Source: Ianthella basta | Lineage: Eukaryota; Porifera; Demospongiae; Verongiida; Ianthellidae | DNA: 64,000 nt | Assembly: GCA_964019415.1 (NCBI GenBank) | Contig: OZ025874.1 | Location: 4,336,196-4,400,195 of the forward strand | Reading direction: 5' to 3' | Made by a program: the position numbers and the translations under genes | Shown here: one piece after another, positions 1 through 11,893 of the stretch | How positions within the stretch are numbered: the first letter of the stretch is position 1 | How the letters are laid out: every line of letters starts with the position of its first letter | The notes under the pieces: generated by a model | What the model saw: only the letters and a program-made list of their open reading frames with translations | Databases searched by the model: none | What the model was told of the DNA's origin: nothing

Positions 1-278
1 CAGTCACCATATAGCCAGCGAAGCAAGAACAAACCGCAGAGCATAGGAATCGGATGCGCTCTGTAGAGTGTAGTCTTCAGCCAACTGTAGCGGGCCCGGG
101 TGTGAGCTCGTATACGTACAGCTACAACCTATATTCCACACCGGTAGTATTACAGCTCAGGGGGATATATATCAGAGCAGGAGCAGTGATTGATCATATA
201 GGAGCGCTAGATTGTACTGGAGCTAGCTGGCTATATATAAACTATTACAGTTTACGCTGGTGCACAGTGGGAAGAGCA

Positions 279-1310
279 ATGAGCGCAGTAGCGATGCTAG
301 CGGACAACGGTACGGCGAATGTAACGGAGTATCGTTTCCCAATTCCCGACTTTGTTGCTTACAACGTGATCATGCTTGTGGTCTTCGTGATACCCGTGTC
401 TGTGGTGAACACTCTGACGGTCTTTATCGTCCTCTTGGACAAGAGTACACCCGTTCCAATTCGGATCGTCATTGTCAACCTCCTTGCAGCCTCTCTCATT
501 GTCATCCTTGGGCTGTACCTGGAGCACCTCACGGCGCTGGTCCTCATAAGCGGAGAACAACCACTGCCTTCTGCTGGGTTTTGCTCCTTTGCCATCTGGT
601 TGCTTGCAGGAGGGGGAGCATGCAGACTTGTGTTTACTGCTGTTTTTTCAGTGGTTGTGTTTGTGATGGTAAAGGGTAGTTCGAAGGCGATAAGCAAACT
701 CGGCTTAAGCATTTCTCTCACCATTCTTTGGATAGTGGCCTTCCTGCCAAATGCTCCAATTCTCATTCCCTACCTTGCTGGTGAAATATATCTTGGTGGT
801 GCTGCATGTTTCCCTCAAGTTACAAATGCAACTACGAATTTGATCTTTTTATTGGCTTGGGCGATTGTCTTTGGCATCATCCCCTTGGTCATCACCATCA
901 CTATGCCTCTGGTCACCATATGTTACTTGCAGCAGCACAGCATTAGCGGAGATGCGAAATTCAAGAAGGCCATGGTGAAATTCGCCCTATTTCTCATTCT
1001 TGGTATTCTCTTCAACTTCTTAGGACAGGTGGTGCCACCTCTAATAGTTCGCAGCACTAAGGATCCTTCCATGATCTATCTGGCATTTACCCTAATGAAC
1101 CTCTCTCTCATACCCACACCTGTCCTCATCTACATCTACCTTGGTGGAGTGAGGAAGAAAGCAAAGGAAATTCTCCTCTGCTACGCCATCAGATTCAGAG
1201 GTGAAAGTGCTCACGAACGATCTAGATCAACTGGGTCTGTCCTGTCCAAGCGAGGAGGTAGTATGCTCACTAAAACACAGACAAATACCAGCATCAAGCC
1301 CAATGTATAA
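279..1310 (+). CDS. 7TM receptor, rhodopsin-like (paralogue A)
   Basis: Single-exon ORF of 343 residues from the ATG at 279. The frame is open back to 54, but similarity to the second receptor gene begins just before 279, so I use this start. Seven hydrophobic helices are visible: TM1 begins AYNVIMLVVF, TM2 has IVNLLAAS, TM3 starts after a conserved Cys (FCSFAIWLLAGGG), TM4 has LWIVAFLPNAP, TM5 FGIIPLVIT, TM6 FNFLGQVVPP and TM7 NLSLIPTPVLIYIYLGGVRKKAKEIL-like. The short N-terminus has N-x-T sequons (NGT, NVT). The TM7 TPVLIY resembles the class A NPxxY box and is followed by a basic helix-8 segment. There is no DRY at the end of TM3 and no Asp in TM2. It is probably a plasma-membrane G-protein-coupled receptor of a divergent class A family; ligand unknown. 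A close paralogue lies at 9429-10484. Confidence 0.8.
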   Translation: MSAVAMLADNGTANVTEYRFPIPDFVAYNVIMLVVFVIPVSVVNTLTVFIVLLDKSTPVPIRIVIVNLLAASLIVILGLYLEHLTALVLISGEQPLPSAGFCSFAIWLLAGGGACRLVFTAVFSVVVFVMVKGSSKAISKLGLSISLTILWIVAFLPNAPILIPYLAGEIYLGGAACFPQVTNATTNLIFLLAWAIVFGIIPLVITITMPLVTICYLQQHSISGDAKFKKAMVKFALFLILGILFNFLGQVVPPLIVRSTKDPSMIYLAFTLMNLSLIPTPVLIYIYLGGVRKKAKEILLCYAIRFRGESAHERSRSTGSVLSKRGGSMLTKTQTNTSIKPNV

Positions 1311-1531
1311 CTGTACTGTAATGTATTGCCGTTTCTCAATACCATCATTACTGTTATGTTTGTTTGTATCATACTATACATCCCATTGCCATGACAACGT
1401 GCATGTATTCGGTGCACCTAAAATTCATACATGCATTGCTATCCTTCGCGCGTGCATGTATATTCGACAGGTGCACCCCTGGGCACCTCGCGCTATATAT
1501 TATGTAGTCGCGTGAACATTTATACGGAGAA

Positions 1532-1720
1532 TCATTGGTAATGAACAACATAATGAGAATACACTATACTTCGCAGTTCTGTTCTTAGAGGGTCTATGTT
1601 CTGTTCTTGCTGTTCTTTCGGCTCAGTGGCCTTCTTCGGTGGTAGTTGGCAGGCCTTGAAGACAGCGTGACGTCCGCGACCTGGAGCAGGCTTGGCAGTC
1701 TCTTCTTCGGCGGCTTCCAT
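1532..1720 (-). CDS. Small basic ORF, doubtful
   Basis: A 62-codon ATG ORF on the minus strand. Its 5' half has protein-like composition (Glu/Ala then Pro/Lys/Gln rich: MEAAEEETAKPAPGRGRH...). It lies in a locally GC-rich patch (1600-1900). I do not recognise a family. It could be a first coding exon of a gene I cannot trace, or chance. Confidence 0.15.
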   Translation of the reverse strand: MEAAEEETAKPAPGRGRHAVFKACQLPPKKATEPKEQQEQNIDPLRTELRSIVYSHYVVHYQ

Positions 1721-2654
1721 AGCGAGTAGTCTCTGCGTACTTCAGTATGCTGAGTTTGGTGTCGCTAAGCTCTCCCTAAGGTCTCGCGAAATCGAGGTGG
1801 ACCTCCTTCTGAGACCTTGCAGCCGCAGAATTGTAAGTTTTTCAGAGTAGTATCGGCACTGTAGGCTTTCTCCGCCATCTTTAGGGGCCAAACTCGCTAG
1901 CAAGAACGCGGACGTCGTCAGGAAGACTTGAATTTGACTTGCTATTAGCGAATCATTAATTCATTGGGATGTATAATTGGTAAATTTCGATACAGGATGT
2001 GAGCTCAGCCTCACGATATGATATCATTTGTTGGCAGATAGGCAGCCTCCTGCACTATGCACTGGATCACATCAGCTCCTTCACTGTCCCCAGCTGCAGG
2101 AATACACATTCCTATCGTGAGTGGTTAGGCATGTACATCAATGTGATTCATATGTTTTGTGAAGTGTGGTAGCGCCATGGTTGTGAGTTAGTATATGCGG
2201 CTACAGCTTAATTTACATATTGTAAAAAGTACAGAAAATGGAAATAATAAAAATATTCTACATAAAACAGGATGTATAGGGATGGCATAAAAGTACAGAA
2301 ACAAGTATGCTGCTATACAGTGAAGAATTAACATCTCTATACATTCAAGGAAGACATATCGCAGTTCTTGCCCAGGCAAGTTTTATGTTCCTGGTAAGTG
2401 CTTATGTACTTCCTCATCAAAGTTACGCATGCAGAGGGATGCAGTGTGGAGCACCTGCACCAAGGCAGTCTTGAGCATAGATCTGTAGAATTCTGCTGCA
2501 TGCATCATTCTATGCAGGTGAAGGGACACTTCTACCTTGGACATGCGAAAGGAGCTTGGCTGGCCCACTCTGGCCTCCAGGAGGGCAGTGAGCAAGGCTA
2601 TGGGAATGTCGATCCCTCAGTGTCTCTGGCTATGGCCCCTCATACCTGACTAAC

Positions 2655-2840
2655 TTGTTCCAGTCAGCTGCAAGTATTCACCTGCACAGGACAAGATCTG
2701 CCTCTTCTGGAGGTATCCATCTACCTCAAGTTAGAACAAAGATGGGGAAGAAGTCTTATGCATACAGGGGAGTGAGCATCAGGTGGAATGCCCTTCCACC
2801 AGGCTTGAGAACAGGCAGAGCCACTGCCATCTGTTCACAT
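2655..2840 (+). mobile_element. LINE C-terminal fragment
   Basis: The plus-strand translation HRTRSASSGGIHLPQVRTKM, then GKKSYAYRGVSIRWNALPPGLR, matches the pattern at the C-terminus of many LINE reverse transcriptases: a basic stretch, 'P-x-x-x-T-x-x-G-x-x-S-x-x-x-x-G', then 'WN-x-L-P'. No RT core is in frame upstream, so this is a truncated relic. Confidence 0.5.
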
Positions 2841-3329
2841 CTATTGACCTACATTATATTGTTATTTCTGTTGGCTATAGCTACATGATTATCTGGTACA
2901 GCTATAGCTAACTGAATGACTACATATAACTACAGTACTAGTATCCTAATTTTAAAGTTAATTGAGTCCATGTGTAAGTATAATTATGTATGTGTCTCTG
3001 CATGAATGTTTTGTTTCTTAATTGTACTGTGCTTGGTCCTTGCAAAGTAGCCTTTTGGCTAAAGGTCTTTCCAAGGTAAAATAAGATTGATAGCTTGATT
3101 CTTCTCTGGACAATCGATCTCCCCAGCATGCCTAATATATAACTTCCACGAAAGTAAAATAAGATTCCCAGTCCCAATGGCCATTGCCTCCTATGCATTC
3201 AATTCGCTCAAACATGTACGTAGTTGCAGTGAAGACCTGAAACTCGCATCCTGCATGACTGTTCTTCCCTCATGCACCCCAGGTGCTTCATCAGATAGAG
3301 GCAACCTCATCCTTTGAGAGGAAGGCACC

Positions 3330-3960
3330 TCACAAGGGGACCCCTCACTATGGCTTTGTATGCCATTAGCAGAGTACCCTCATCAACAAGCTCATGATCA
3401 GTGGTGATGAAACCTGTGCAGGCATGGTATGACAATGTATTTGCACGTGGGACAGTGCCAGATCTCTTCAGATGGTGGTACAAGCTACAGTCCATCAGCC
3501 CACTGTTCAGTTACCATCCCAACCCCTGTAAGACAAGGCTAGAAGTCAGTCGCATACATAATTATGCATGCTCACACAATCATGCCCCTGAAGAGTGCTT
3601 TCAAAGAATAGGCATTAACATAACCACCAACAGCCTAAGACACCATGCAGTTGGTGTAACCCTGGACTGTAATCTGACTACTTTGCAGATTCTTTCATTT
3701 CTGATTAAGTCATTGCCCGGGCTAAGGAGGTAAAAAGACTCACTGAGTATGTCAAATGCCACCCCCAAGCTGCAAACACTATTTCACCCAGGGAGTTGAT
3801 GGTGGTGAAATTGATGGTGGACTTATCCAGAATTGACAGGGACACAATCCTTCCGATTAGCAACATTGATAGGGACCTACTGCCCCTAGCTGCATGCCTT
3901 GGTATACCTGTCCTGACAGAAAACACTGAGAGTCACCACAGTGCACGCATCTTGGTGATG
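3330..3960 (+). mobile_element. Degenerate reverse-transcriptase-like relic
   Basis: Plus-strand frames encode ...VQAWYDNVFARGTVPDLFRW, then WWYKLQSISPLFSYHPNPCKTRL, and further on INITTNSLRHHAVGVTLDCNL. The 'WW..L...GP.FGY.PN..KT.L' plus 'NVTT.G..YLG' layout is one I associate with the post-catalytic part of invertebrate retroelement RTs. The frame changes near 3720 and no catalytic YxDD survives (the position reads WYDN). Function is lost. Confidence 0.45.
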
Positions 3961-4058
3961 GCTCCCCTCATTGATCCCTTCTGTTATAAGCACCAAAACT
4001 ACCCCACCCATCTGGAGCAGAGGCAGAGGAAGACCAAGGCATGCACAATCCAACGAAC

Positions 4059-4975
4059 GGAATTCCCCTCTGCTATCCCATCAGAGGCAAAGCATAGGAG
4101 TCTCAGACTGTAGTAACAGGCCAATGTCTGTACTGTCCAAACAAGAAAGATTAATGATGTGAAATGCACCAAAACACCAACCGCACTTAGCATTACAAGT
4201 CATGATCTTGCACTATGCATTGCCATGCATGCAGTGCCACTGCATACATGGCAATGTTATAGTTAATATATGCATTATACAAAGAAAGGAATGAGCTCAA
4301 GAGTGCATGACAGACACTAGTGTAGCTAGTCTACATGTGCATAGCTCATACTATGTGTCTTGGGATAGATATGATATATTGTTAGGATCTGTGGTGCATT
4401 AGCAGCATGACATATAGCTATCTAGCTTCAAAGACACCTGCCCCTTTCTTCTGCTTGTAGAAGTTATGCAATTGGCTTAAGACACACACACACACACACT
4501 TAAACAAATCCCTATTGATCTTTGTCAGCATAACCACTATAGTCTATAATGGGCTAGGCTATGCAAACACATGAAATGTACACCTTGCATGGGAAACACA
4601 AAGGGTATATCATAGTTGTGTGTTGGGAATGTCAAGTACCACATGAGTCTGAAATTGATACACAGTGTATGTTCATACCTTCATGCTATCTCCTTCACCG
4701 GATTGAACTCACTAATTAATGCCAGCTGCTAGCAGGGAAGGGAAGGTTAACCTTGTTAGCTGCACAAATCATGATCATGGATGTCCTGTAGCTAGATTTT
4801 TTGCATGTTCCCACCTGTAGGTAGCTATCAAGCATGCTATATACTTGCACTGCTCTTCATTCACACACTTGTTGAGTAGCAGAGCACCTGGCCACATATC
4901 CATCGAGCCATGCATAACACTATGCCATGCATTTCCTCAACACCTTTGCACACCAAAATGTGTCATAATTATATT
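4059..4975 (+). pseudogene. 3' remnant of a third 7TM receptor gene
   Basis: The sequence from about 4059 matches the C-terminal coding end of the receptor gene ending at 10484 (a 'CTATCCCATCAGAGGCA' stretch, then the 'CTGTCCAA.CAAGAAAG' and 'ACACCAAC' stretches). It then matches that gene's 3' flank for about 800 bp, for example 'GCATTAGCAGCATGACATA' and 'CCCTTTCTTCTG'. The membrane-spanning part is missing and replaced upstream by retroelement debris. The reading frame is interrupted by stops. The flanking similarity resumes near 6725 after a LINE insertion. Confidence 0.7.
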
Positions 4976-4984
4976 CAATTCAAT

Positions 4985-6395
4985 TCAATTACTATTAGCG
5001 TGCACCATGCCACATGGTAGCACTAGGACTCACTGCTGTCCAATGTAGCACACACAAACATAAGAAACATCACGTAGATAGTTAGTTGATGAGTAAATCA
5101 GGATATCTGTGCCATAGCTAACAGGAAAAAGTATTGTGCCGTTGTGACTACAACAGGAGGGGGAAAGAGATGAGAACAACACACAGAGTCTTAATTACAA
5201 CTTGCCAAACCGAGCATACCACACTGACATAATAGCGGACAAAATGTTGTAGTTCCTACAAGCAAGGGACAGTAGGTGAGCTGTGCCTTCTGCATCTTCT
5301 GTGTGTGATTGGACTTCAGGCAACAATGGCTGTCGATGGCTGTTCCATGCTGTACATCTCAGAAGCCAATGCGTCACATCTTCCACTTCATTTCTGGTAC
5401 ATGCACTCCTTGCACAGCCTATCCTCTCTCTTCACTCCCTGCCACCTGCCTGTCTCCACCTAAAAAGCCACTGTGCCTCCCCTTAGCTTCAGCAATATAC
5501 CCTCCTCTCCCTCTTTGCCTTCACATCCGCACAAGAAGACTCCTCACCACACTCAACAATCCTCCTCAACATTGACAACTTCGGTTTCATCTCCAAATCC
5601 TTGCCCATTCTGCCCTCACCCTTCGCCATGCAACACTCTCCAGCATACCTTTCAACTCCACCTCTGACATGTTCTGTACCTGCTCAGCACCAACCTCTTA
5701 CCAACCAAATTCCCTACAACAATTCAGCATCTTCTGCATCCAACTGCCCTTGCCATATTTTACTGCCTTCACTGCCACTCTCCTCAGTATTCTTCCCTCA
5801 TACACTTTGCTTGCCAGCACTTTGAACCAAAAAAGGGTGCATCGCATTCTTGCTAACCACACCATTGGCAGATCCCCCATTCCTAATAACAGTGACACTC
5901 TAGGGTGCAGGGTTCCAACATCAAAGAACATCCGACTTGCCCTCAGTTGTACCTGCATGGTCCACAGCTTTTATATTCTGAGAGCACCCCCAAATCTCAG
6001 CTCCATACAGCATGGAGAACTCCATCAGCGAACTCATCAGCTTCTTGAATGTCCCAATGCCTATATCTCCAACTTCTACTCTGCACCGCTGAAACCAAGC
6101 CCCCAAGGCCTTCTTCCCTGCCACTACTTTGTCTTGTATCATCTCCTTAAGGTCCAAGTGCTCATCTATCACACACCCCAAGTACTTGTAGCAGCTCACC
6201 ATTGGAATCTCCTCACCATCGATCATGTATCTTATCTCATTTCTCATCATTTTTTTCTTCCTGATGTGCATGATACCACACTTGGCAGCATTAATCCTGA
6301 TCCCCCAATCCTCACACCACTGCACAAGTACATCTAGACTCTTTCTTAATCCCTCTTCGTCTGAGGCCAACAAGGTGGTGTCATCTGTATATCAT
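4985..6395 (-). mobile_element. 5'-truncated LINE, degenerate RT
   Basis: On the minus strand the RT catalytic box reads YTDDTTLLASDEEG (about 6390-6350). It is followed by VQWCEDWGIRINAAKCGIM and YKYLGCVIDEHLDLKEMI, a standard LINE RT thumb pattern. The C-terminal part (5386-5195) has EDVTHWLLRC, the Cys-His motif near LINE ORF2 ends. The frame breaks more than once. The 3' end abuts a short (AATTG)n-type tail at about 4972-4992. The element sits inside the 3' flank of the receptor remnant, splitting it. Shorter copies of the same family lie at 37411-38137 and 56651-57374. Confidence 0.8.
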
Positions 6396-6440
6396 GCACA
6401 CCTCCCTTTTTGCATGCGTTGCCTCATATATCATATATGT

Positions 6441-7433
6441 GAATTTTCATTTGCCAGTATCACAGCATACAAACAACCACTGCCATCCCTACATAGACAG
6501 CACTACTGTGCTGTCTGCTGGTAAATGAGGCCACACATGCAAAAAAGAGAGGTGTGATATGCACACGGCGTATGCCATAATGATATTACATAGCTATATA
6601 ATTATGTAAGAGACCCTTACAGTGCATGGTGGGGTAAATCAGATTTGCAGAGTCTAGCTGTGAAACCACAGCAGTGCCACTTTCACATGAAGTGTACAGG
6701 CCAATCATTATATATTATAATTATATCGCCTGTGGAGCGGTACATAAGTGCATGAGGAGGCGTTCATTCACCATAGTTATCCAACAAATACATCTTGTCC
6801 TCCCTGATACCCTGACCTACAACTCAACCAAATCCAGCTGCATCAGTTCACTCCTTTTAATATCTGGGTAGGTGGCCATGGGTGAGACAATATTAAACAT
6901 TACTCTTAACTGTGCCACCATATTATATTATAGTACATATGATATTTTCCAGAGCCTATAGCTATAGTTCATGCGGCAAGTCGTGCACTGAATTTTGAGA
7001 ACACAGAAGAAGAAGATTAGGAAGAAGACGAAACATGAGAAAAGTCGAGGGAGCTCTCTACATGTAGACGCACATTCGCTCGGAAGCTAGGTTAGCTATA
7101 TGCTCTGTCCATGCAGTCCCCGCTTCTTTATATGGGAAGCTTTGTTTGCCGGTTTTTGGTCCTATTCAGGAGTAGCAGGAATTTTCGTTTGCCAGCATTA
7201 CAGCATACAAACAACCACTGCCATTCCTACATAGACAGCACTACTGTGCTGTCTGATATATGAGGCCACACATGCAAAAAGGGAGCTGTGATATGCACAC
7301 GGCATATGCCAAAATGATATTACATAGCTATATAATTATGTAAGAGACCCTTACAGTGCATGGTGGGGTAAATCAAATTTGCAGACCCTAGCTGTGAAAC
7401 CACAGCAGTGCCACTTTCACATGAAGTGTACAG
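6441..7433. repeat. Direct repeat pair and interspersed repeat
   Basis: About 255 bp at 6441-6699 recur at 7179-7433 in the same orientation with few differences. Between them, 7010-7175 matches the reverse complement of 31620-31750. The start of the second copy matches 31570-31610 inverted. This is therefore part of an interspersed element also found in the centre of the 29-33 kb foldback. No coding potential recognised. Confidence 0.7.
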
Positions 7434-9428
7434 CTAGTCACAATAGCCAGGAAGCACAGAACAACCAAATGTATGTAAGGTGTGTAGGAGATGCCTCGCA
7501 AGATGTTGAAATTATATCTATACTCTAATGGGTACTTGAGTGTAAAGTGGTTGCTAAATGAAATGTAGGAATGTGGGCCAGAGCCATAATAGTAACATTG
7601 TTACAAGCATTTATGTAAGTATAACAGTGTAGTAGACAGGAATCTTGGGCAGTTTTATGCTGCACCTATATATCCCCTGTGTGTACATAGTTCTCGCACT
7701 TTGTGCACCACTTCATTCTGCATGCATTCGATCACTCCCAATCTCTCCACACACCTCAGGCATTCAGATCCAAAGCATGCGACCAAAACAGGCTAACTAC
7801 ATTTTTTCTGGCATCTCCTGTTGTAGCCACCATCTCCATGCAAACTTACAGTTGTTTCTCTGGTTCCCTACTCTCGTAACATCAGTCCTCGATGTCATAT
7901 TCAGCATCACATACGTAGACATATGTCTCCATGGGGAGGAGGGCTGTTGAGAATGTGTATGCAGATCAAAGTGACATGTGGTTGAAACACAGCTGCCGTG
8001 TGTCCGGCCACTTTGCTCTAATGCATGCATGCCTAGTGCCACTGTGTGTATGTATCCATACCCAGCATTGAGTGTATTTTGAGATGTATAGATGCTTTGT
8101 GTTAGGAACATCATTGGGGATACCCTGTGTATGTGTTTGTGACCAGTTCATGAACTGACGGAAAGTGAGCTATTTACACATCAGATAGCTGCTATAATTA
8201 TATTATACTTTTTGTGCTATGCACTGCTCTGTCAAGCGTGCACTATACAATGCAGATCTAGATCTTGTGCTACACAAAACCAGGGTACAAATTAACCCAA
8301 TGAGGCGCTGTCAAGTGCAATCACATAGCTACAACATAGATATAGTCCACAAAAACAATCAAGCTGAGTCAGCCAAATCTTGCAGTCCACATTCGGTAGA
8401 TCAGCTGGGCCTTCTCACGTTCTTCGCAAGCTAAGGCTGTGATTGCAGCAGATTGGATATCTGCTGCAATCAATTGGATATGTGTATGCATATAAGGAGT
8501 ATGTCAGAGAAAATGGCTTCTGGATTTCAAGGAGGAAGTAGCAGCATGCTAAAGTGGATTGATAGCTTTAGAGTAAGAACCTTGACAATAGCACTGATCA
8601 CAGCTGTGATCAGTGACAGCTGACATAACATATGAAACAGCACTAGGGTACAAAGTGTATTCGATCCCCACAACCCCACCCCACACATAGTGTAATTCAA
8701 ACCCCGAATTTCGAATTCATCTCCAGTTCGAATTCACAGGCTTTATCAGCTGTAGCTATACAAACTGCTTGGAGATGAGTTTTGTGTGTATCTGAAACAT
8801 TATATAGGATGGATTAAGTCTGTTACATATTTCTTTAAGCATAAAATTGTCGATCTTTAGCAATGCAGCTTATGCACCTCTATGCTGAGTAAATGCTCTA
8901 CTCTTCTCTCACTGGCACTATTGCACCTTCAGCTAGAGCCTCATGCAGTATGAACCACATAAGATGCTGTTTGCTCCCAGCAAGCAGGCCAGCTGGCTGC
9001 GTGTAATTCCTATTTCCCATTCCACAAAAATATCATTGCAAACACTAAAGTCAGCAATGCATTTCTTAGTAAACGATTGAGCACACAATTAAGCAATATC
9101 AAGCTATAGCTGTACCGTATCTGTGGTCACTGCAAGAATGCAAAAGTACAGTGCGCAGGCATCTCAGAGCAAGCTAGCTAGCACTGCATAGACAGCACGG
9201 TACTGATAGCAGCCCCATAGGGCATAAAATAAACGCCCTCAATTCCGCTGAGCTACCACATTACGTCACGCAAGAGGATCATTTGTGGTATTCGAGCCGA
9301 CAGAGTTCCAGGTTGACTGTAGATACGACGTAGCCCAGACCCACTTCAGACTGATCATTGCGTCTTTGTTAATAAAGTTTACGCTGGTTGTCAGAGTCGA
9401 AAAGAGCAGTGCCTGAGTGAGAGCAACA
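7434..9428. other. Intergenic, no gene seen
   Basis: No coding exon recognised on either strand. The last about 70 bp (from 9360) resemble the sequence before the ATG of the first receptor gene, so they are probably the 5' UTR of the receptor gene that follows. Confidence 0.5.
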
Positions 9429-10484
9429 ATGGAAGCGAACAATAGCACAGCCGCCACGGAGGAGCACTTTGCATTTCCCAACTTTGTTGCTTACAACGTG
9501 ATCATGCTTGTGTTCTTTGCGATACCTGTGTCTGTGGTGAATACCGTAACTATCGTTGCTCTCCTCTTGGACAAGACTACAGCCGTTCCAATTCGGATGG
9601 TCATTGTCAACCTCCTTGCAGCCTCTCTCACTGTCATCCTTGGGCTGTACCTGGAACACCTCACGTCACTGGCCCTCATAGGCGGAGAACAACCACTGCC
9701 TCCTGTTGGGTTTTGCTCCTTCATGATCTGGTTGCTTGCAGGAGGGGGAGCATCAAGGCTGGTCTTCACTGCCACATTTTCTGTGGTTGTGTTCATAATT
9801 GTAAAGGGTGGTGCGAAAGCAGTTAGCAAAATTGCTCTCGCCATTTCTCTCGTATGTCTCTGGATTGCGACCTTCCTGCTAAGTTCCCCAATCTTGTCTC
9901 CATTTATCGTAGGTACGCAACATGTGGGCGAAGCTGCATGTTTCCCTGCAATAACTAAGGGAGTTACAAACACTGTAGCGAATACTGCTTTTGTAATGGT
10001 GTGGGCCATTATATTTGGCATCATCCCCTTGGTTATCACTGTCACCATGCCTCTGGTCACCATATGTTACATCCAGCAGCATAGCATTAACAAAGAGTTG
10101 AGATTCAAGAAGGCTATGGTCAAATTTGCTCTATTCCTCATCATGGGCATTCTATTCAACTTTTTAGGACAGGTTGTGCCACCTGTGTTACTTGCTCTTG
10201 CTAGTGAAAGTGTGCCGAGTACATCTCTGGTCTATCTGGCATTTACCCTAATGAACCTTTCTCTCATACCCACACCTGTCCTCATCTACATCTACCTGGG
10301 TGGAGTGAGAAAGACAATGAAGGAAATTCTCCTCTGCTACCCCATCAGAGGCAAGAGCATGGGAGTGAGTCTCACTGTCTCAGAACACAATAACAGGTCA
10401 GTACTGTCCAAGCAAGAAAGTCGTCAGAATTTCACCAAAACACCAACTACACTCAGCATTGCAAGTCACGACCTTAAGCTATAA
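9429..10484 (+). CDS. 7TM receptor, rhodopsin-like (paralogue B)
   Basis: Single-exon gene of 351 residues from the ATG at 9429 (MEANNSTAATEE). An upstream in-frame GTG is not a plausible start in a eukaryote. It shares the full seven-helix layout with the gene at 279-1310, often with identical runs in TM1 (FVAYNVIML), TM5 (FGIIPLVIT) and TM6-TM7 (FNFLGQVVPP, NLSLIPTPVLIYIYLGGV). N-glycosylation sequon NNS is near the N-terminus. TM3 has the conserved Cys but no DRY, and TM7 has TPVLIY in place of NPxxY. The cytoplasmic tail is Ser/Thr-rich. It is a tandem duplicate in the same orientation about 9 kb away, with the dead third copy between them. Ligand and coupling cannot be inferred. Confidence 0.82.
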   Translation: MEANNSTAATEEHFAFPNFVAYNVIMLVFFAIPVSVVNTVTIVALLLDKTTAVPIRMVIVNLLAASLTVILGLYLEHLTSLALIGGEQPLPPVGFCSFMIWLLAGGGASRLVFTATFSVVVFIIVKGGAKAVSKIALAISLVCLWIATFLLSSPILSPFIVGTQHVGEAACFPAITKGVTNTVANTAFVMVWAIIFGIIPLVITVTMPLVTICYIQQHSINKELRFKKAMVKFALFLIMGILFNFLGQVVPPVLLALASESVPSTSLVYLAFTLMNLSLIPTPVLIYIYLGGVRKTMKEILLCYPIRGKSMGVSLTVSEHNNRSVLSKQESRQNFTKTPTTLSIASHDLKL

Positions 10485-11525
10485 ATTATGCATGCATGCA
10501 TGCATTGCCATGCAGTGCCACTGACTACATTATGTATTATAGTCATCATTAATATTTTTGCTAACTTTTATTGTACGAGTAAAGGAATGAGCTCAAGAAG
10601 AGTCCTGCAGCTGGTTGTATCAGTAAGAGTGCATGGCACTGTATATCTATAGTCTATATATGGTGTATCACTATGTCTATAAGGATAGGTCCAATTGGTG
10701 ATGCTAATTGCATTAGCAGCATGACATAGCAAATTTAAAAGACACTTGGCCCTTTCTTCTGTTTGTGGAAGTTATGTAATAGACTTGACTCATACAAACA
10801 CCATAATTATGTCATCCCTGATGATCTTACATGCATACATATGACTTTGTCAGGGTAACCTAGGCTAATGGGCTGTATATAGACTAGCTATGTAAACACA
10901 TGAATGTACACCTTGGGAAACACAAAAGGGTATACAGTTGTGTTGGGAATGTCAAAATACCACATCAATTGAACCTTGATATACATTGTATCTTCATAAT
11001 CATGCTTCATCCTTCACCAGATTCAACTTGGTAATCTGTGCCAGCTGCCTAGCTCAGTAGCTACTATCTAGGAGGGGAACGTTCGCCTTGTTAGCTAGAT
11101 CCCATCTCTAGGCAGCTACCAAGCATGATATATCTTGCACTACTCTTCATTCCGGCACTCTGGTCGGGTATCGGTGCACCTGGCCACGTGCCCATTGAGC
11201 CATGCATAGCACCAGTCAGTCCATGCCTCGCATTTCCTCGACGCCTTCGTCACGATGAAATGCGGAATGTCGTCTGCGGACCGGTGCGTAAGTGAGGAGG
11301 GGTTGGTTCACTGACTATCCAACAACACAAGTTTCGTGCTCTCGGATATTTGTGTTTGCTCCATCTTATTAAATGCTTCCATCTGAGAAGGAAAGTTGGC
11401 AATGTTAACGGTATTACGAACTGCATCCATTGTAGTACATAAGTGAATCAGAGCCTGACTCAGCAAGTCACTGGACGTTGAGGACGCTTTGTGTTCTCAA
11501 TTATGACCTTGAGTTTCTGAACAAC
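10485..11525. other. 3' flank of receptor B
   Basis: Non-coding. About 800 bp of it are similar to 4200-4975, showing that the receptor duplication included the 3' flank. No gene seen. Confidence 0.5.
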
Positions 11526-11610
11526 TCTAAACCTTAGCCTCGCGTAGCCAGTCCCTATTTCATCGCCCCCGCGGAAAATAGGGACTGGGTACGCGAGGCT
11601 ATCTAAACCT
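11526..11610. mobile_element. 67-bp hairpin MITE with 9-bp target duplication
   Basis: The core 11535-11601 is almost one perfect hairpin: TAGCCTCGCGTA-CCAGTCCCTATTT and its complement, around a short GC-rich centre. It is flanked on both sides by the identical 9-mer TCTAAACCT (11526-11534 and 11602-11610). Perfect inverted repeats plus a 9-bp duplication are the mark of a cut-and-paste DNA transposon derivative. A 9-bp duplication is typical of Mutator-like elements. Confidence 0.85.
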
Positions 11611-11893
11611 ACCCGAGCGGCCATCTTACGTTTACGTCATACGGATGGTAATCAGATTACGCCATGACATAAAATGGACGTCATCTTAGACCAGAAAGCG
11701 AAAGCACCTCGACTACCCAGCCATTTTAAGATGGTCAATTTAAAAACCAATGTGTCTTTGCATTATCACGTGACATACACACTACGCGCATGCACCAATC
11801 CACAATACTCTGTACATACATGCATGTACTTGTGAATGTGCATTTCCAAAGTGTGATACAAAAGGGTACTTGCATGTCAACACGATAACTCCA

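Larger units (their letters stand above)
1311..3329. other. Intergenic, repeat debris
   Basis: No convincing gene. A stretch at about 2266-2330 resembles part of the dispersed element at 32250-32300 and 52590-52640 (shared 'ggatggcataaaa' and 'acagaaacaagta'). A retroelement C-terminal fragment is listed separately at 2655-2840. The remainder is AT-rich and unassigned. Confidence 0.5.

Noticed and set aside
297-766. Minus-strand genes opposite the receptors (also 9491-10063)
   Set aside because: They are shadows of the plus-strand coding sequence. The same Thr/Ile-rich frames recur opposite both paralogues because the sense strand is conserved.
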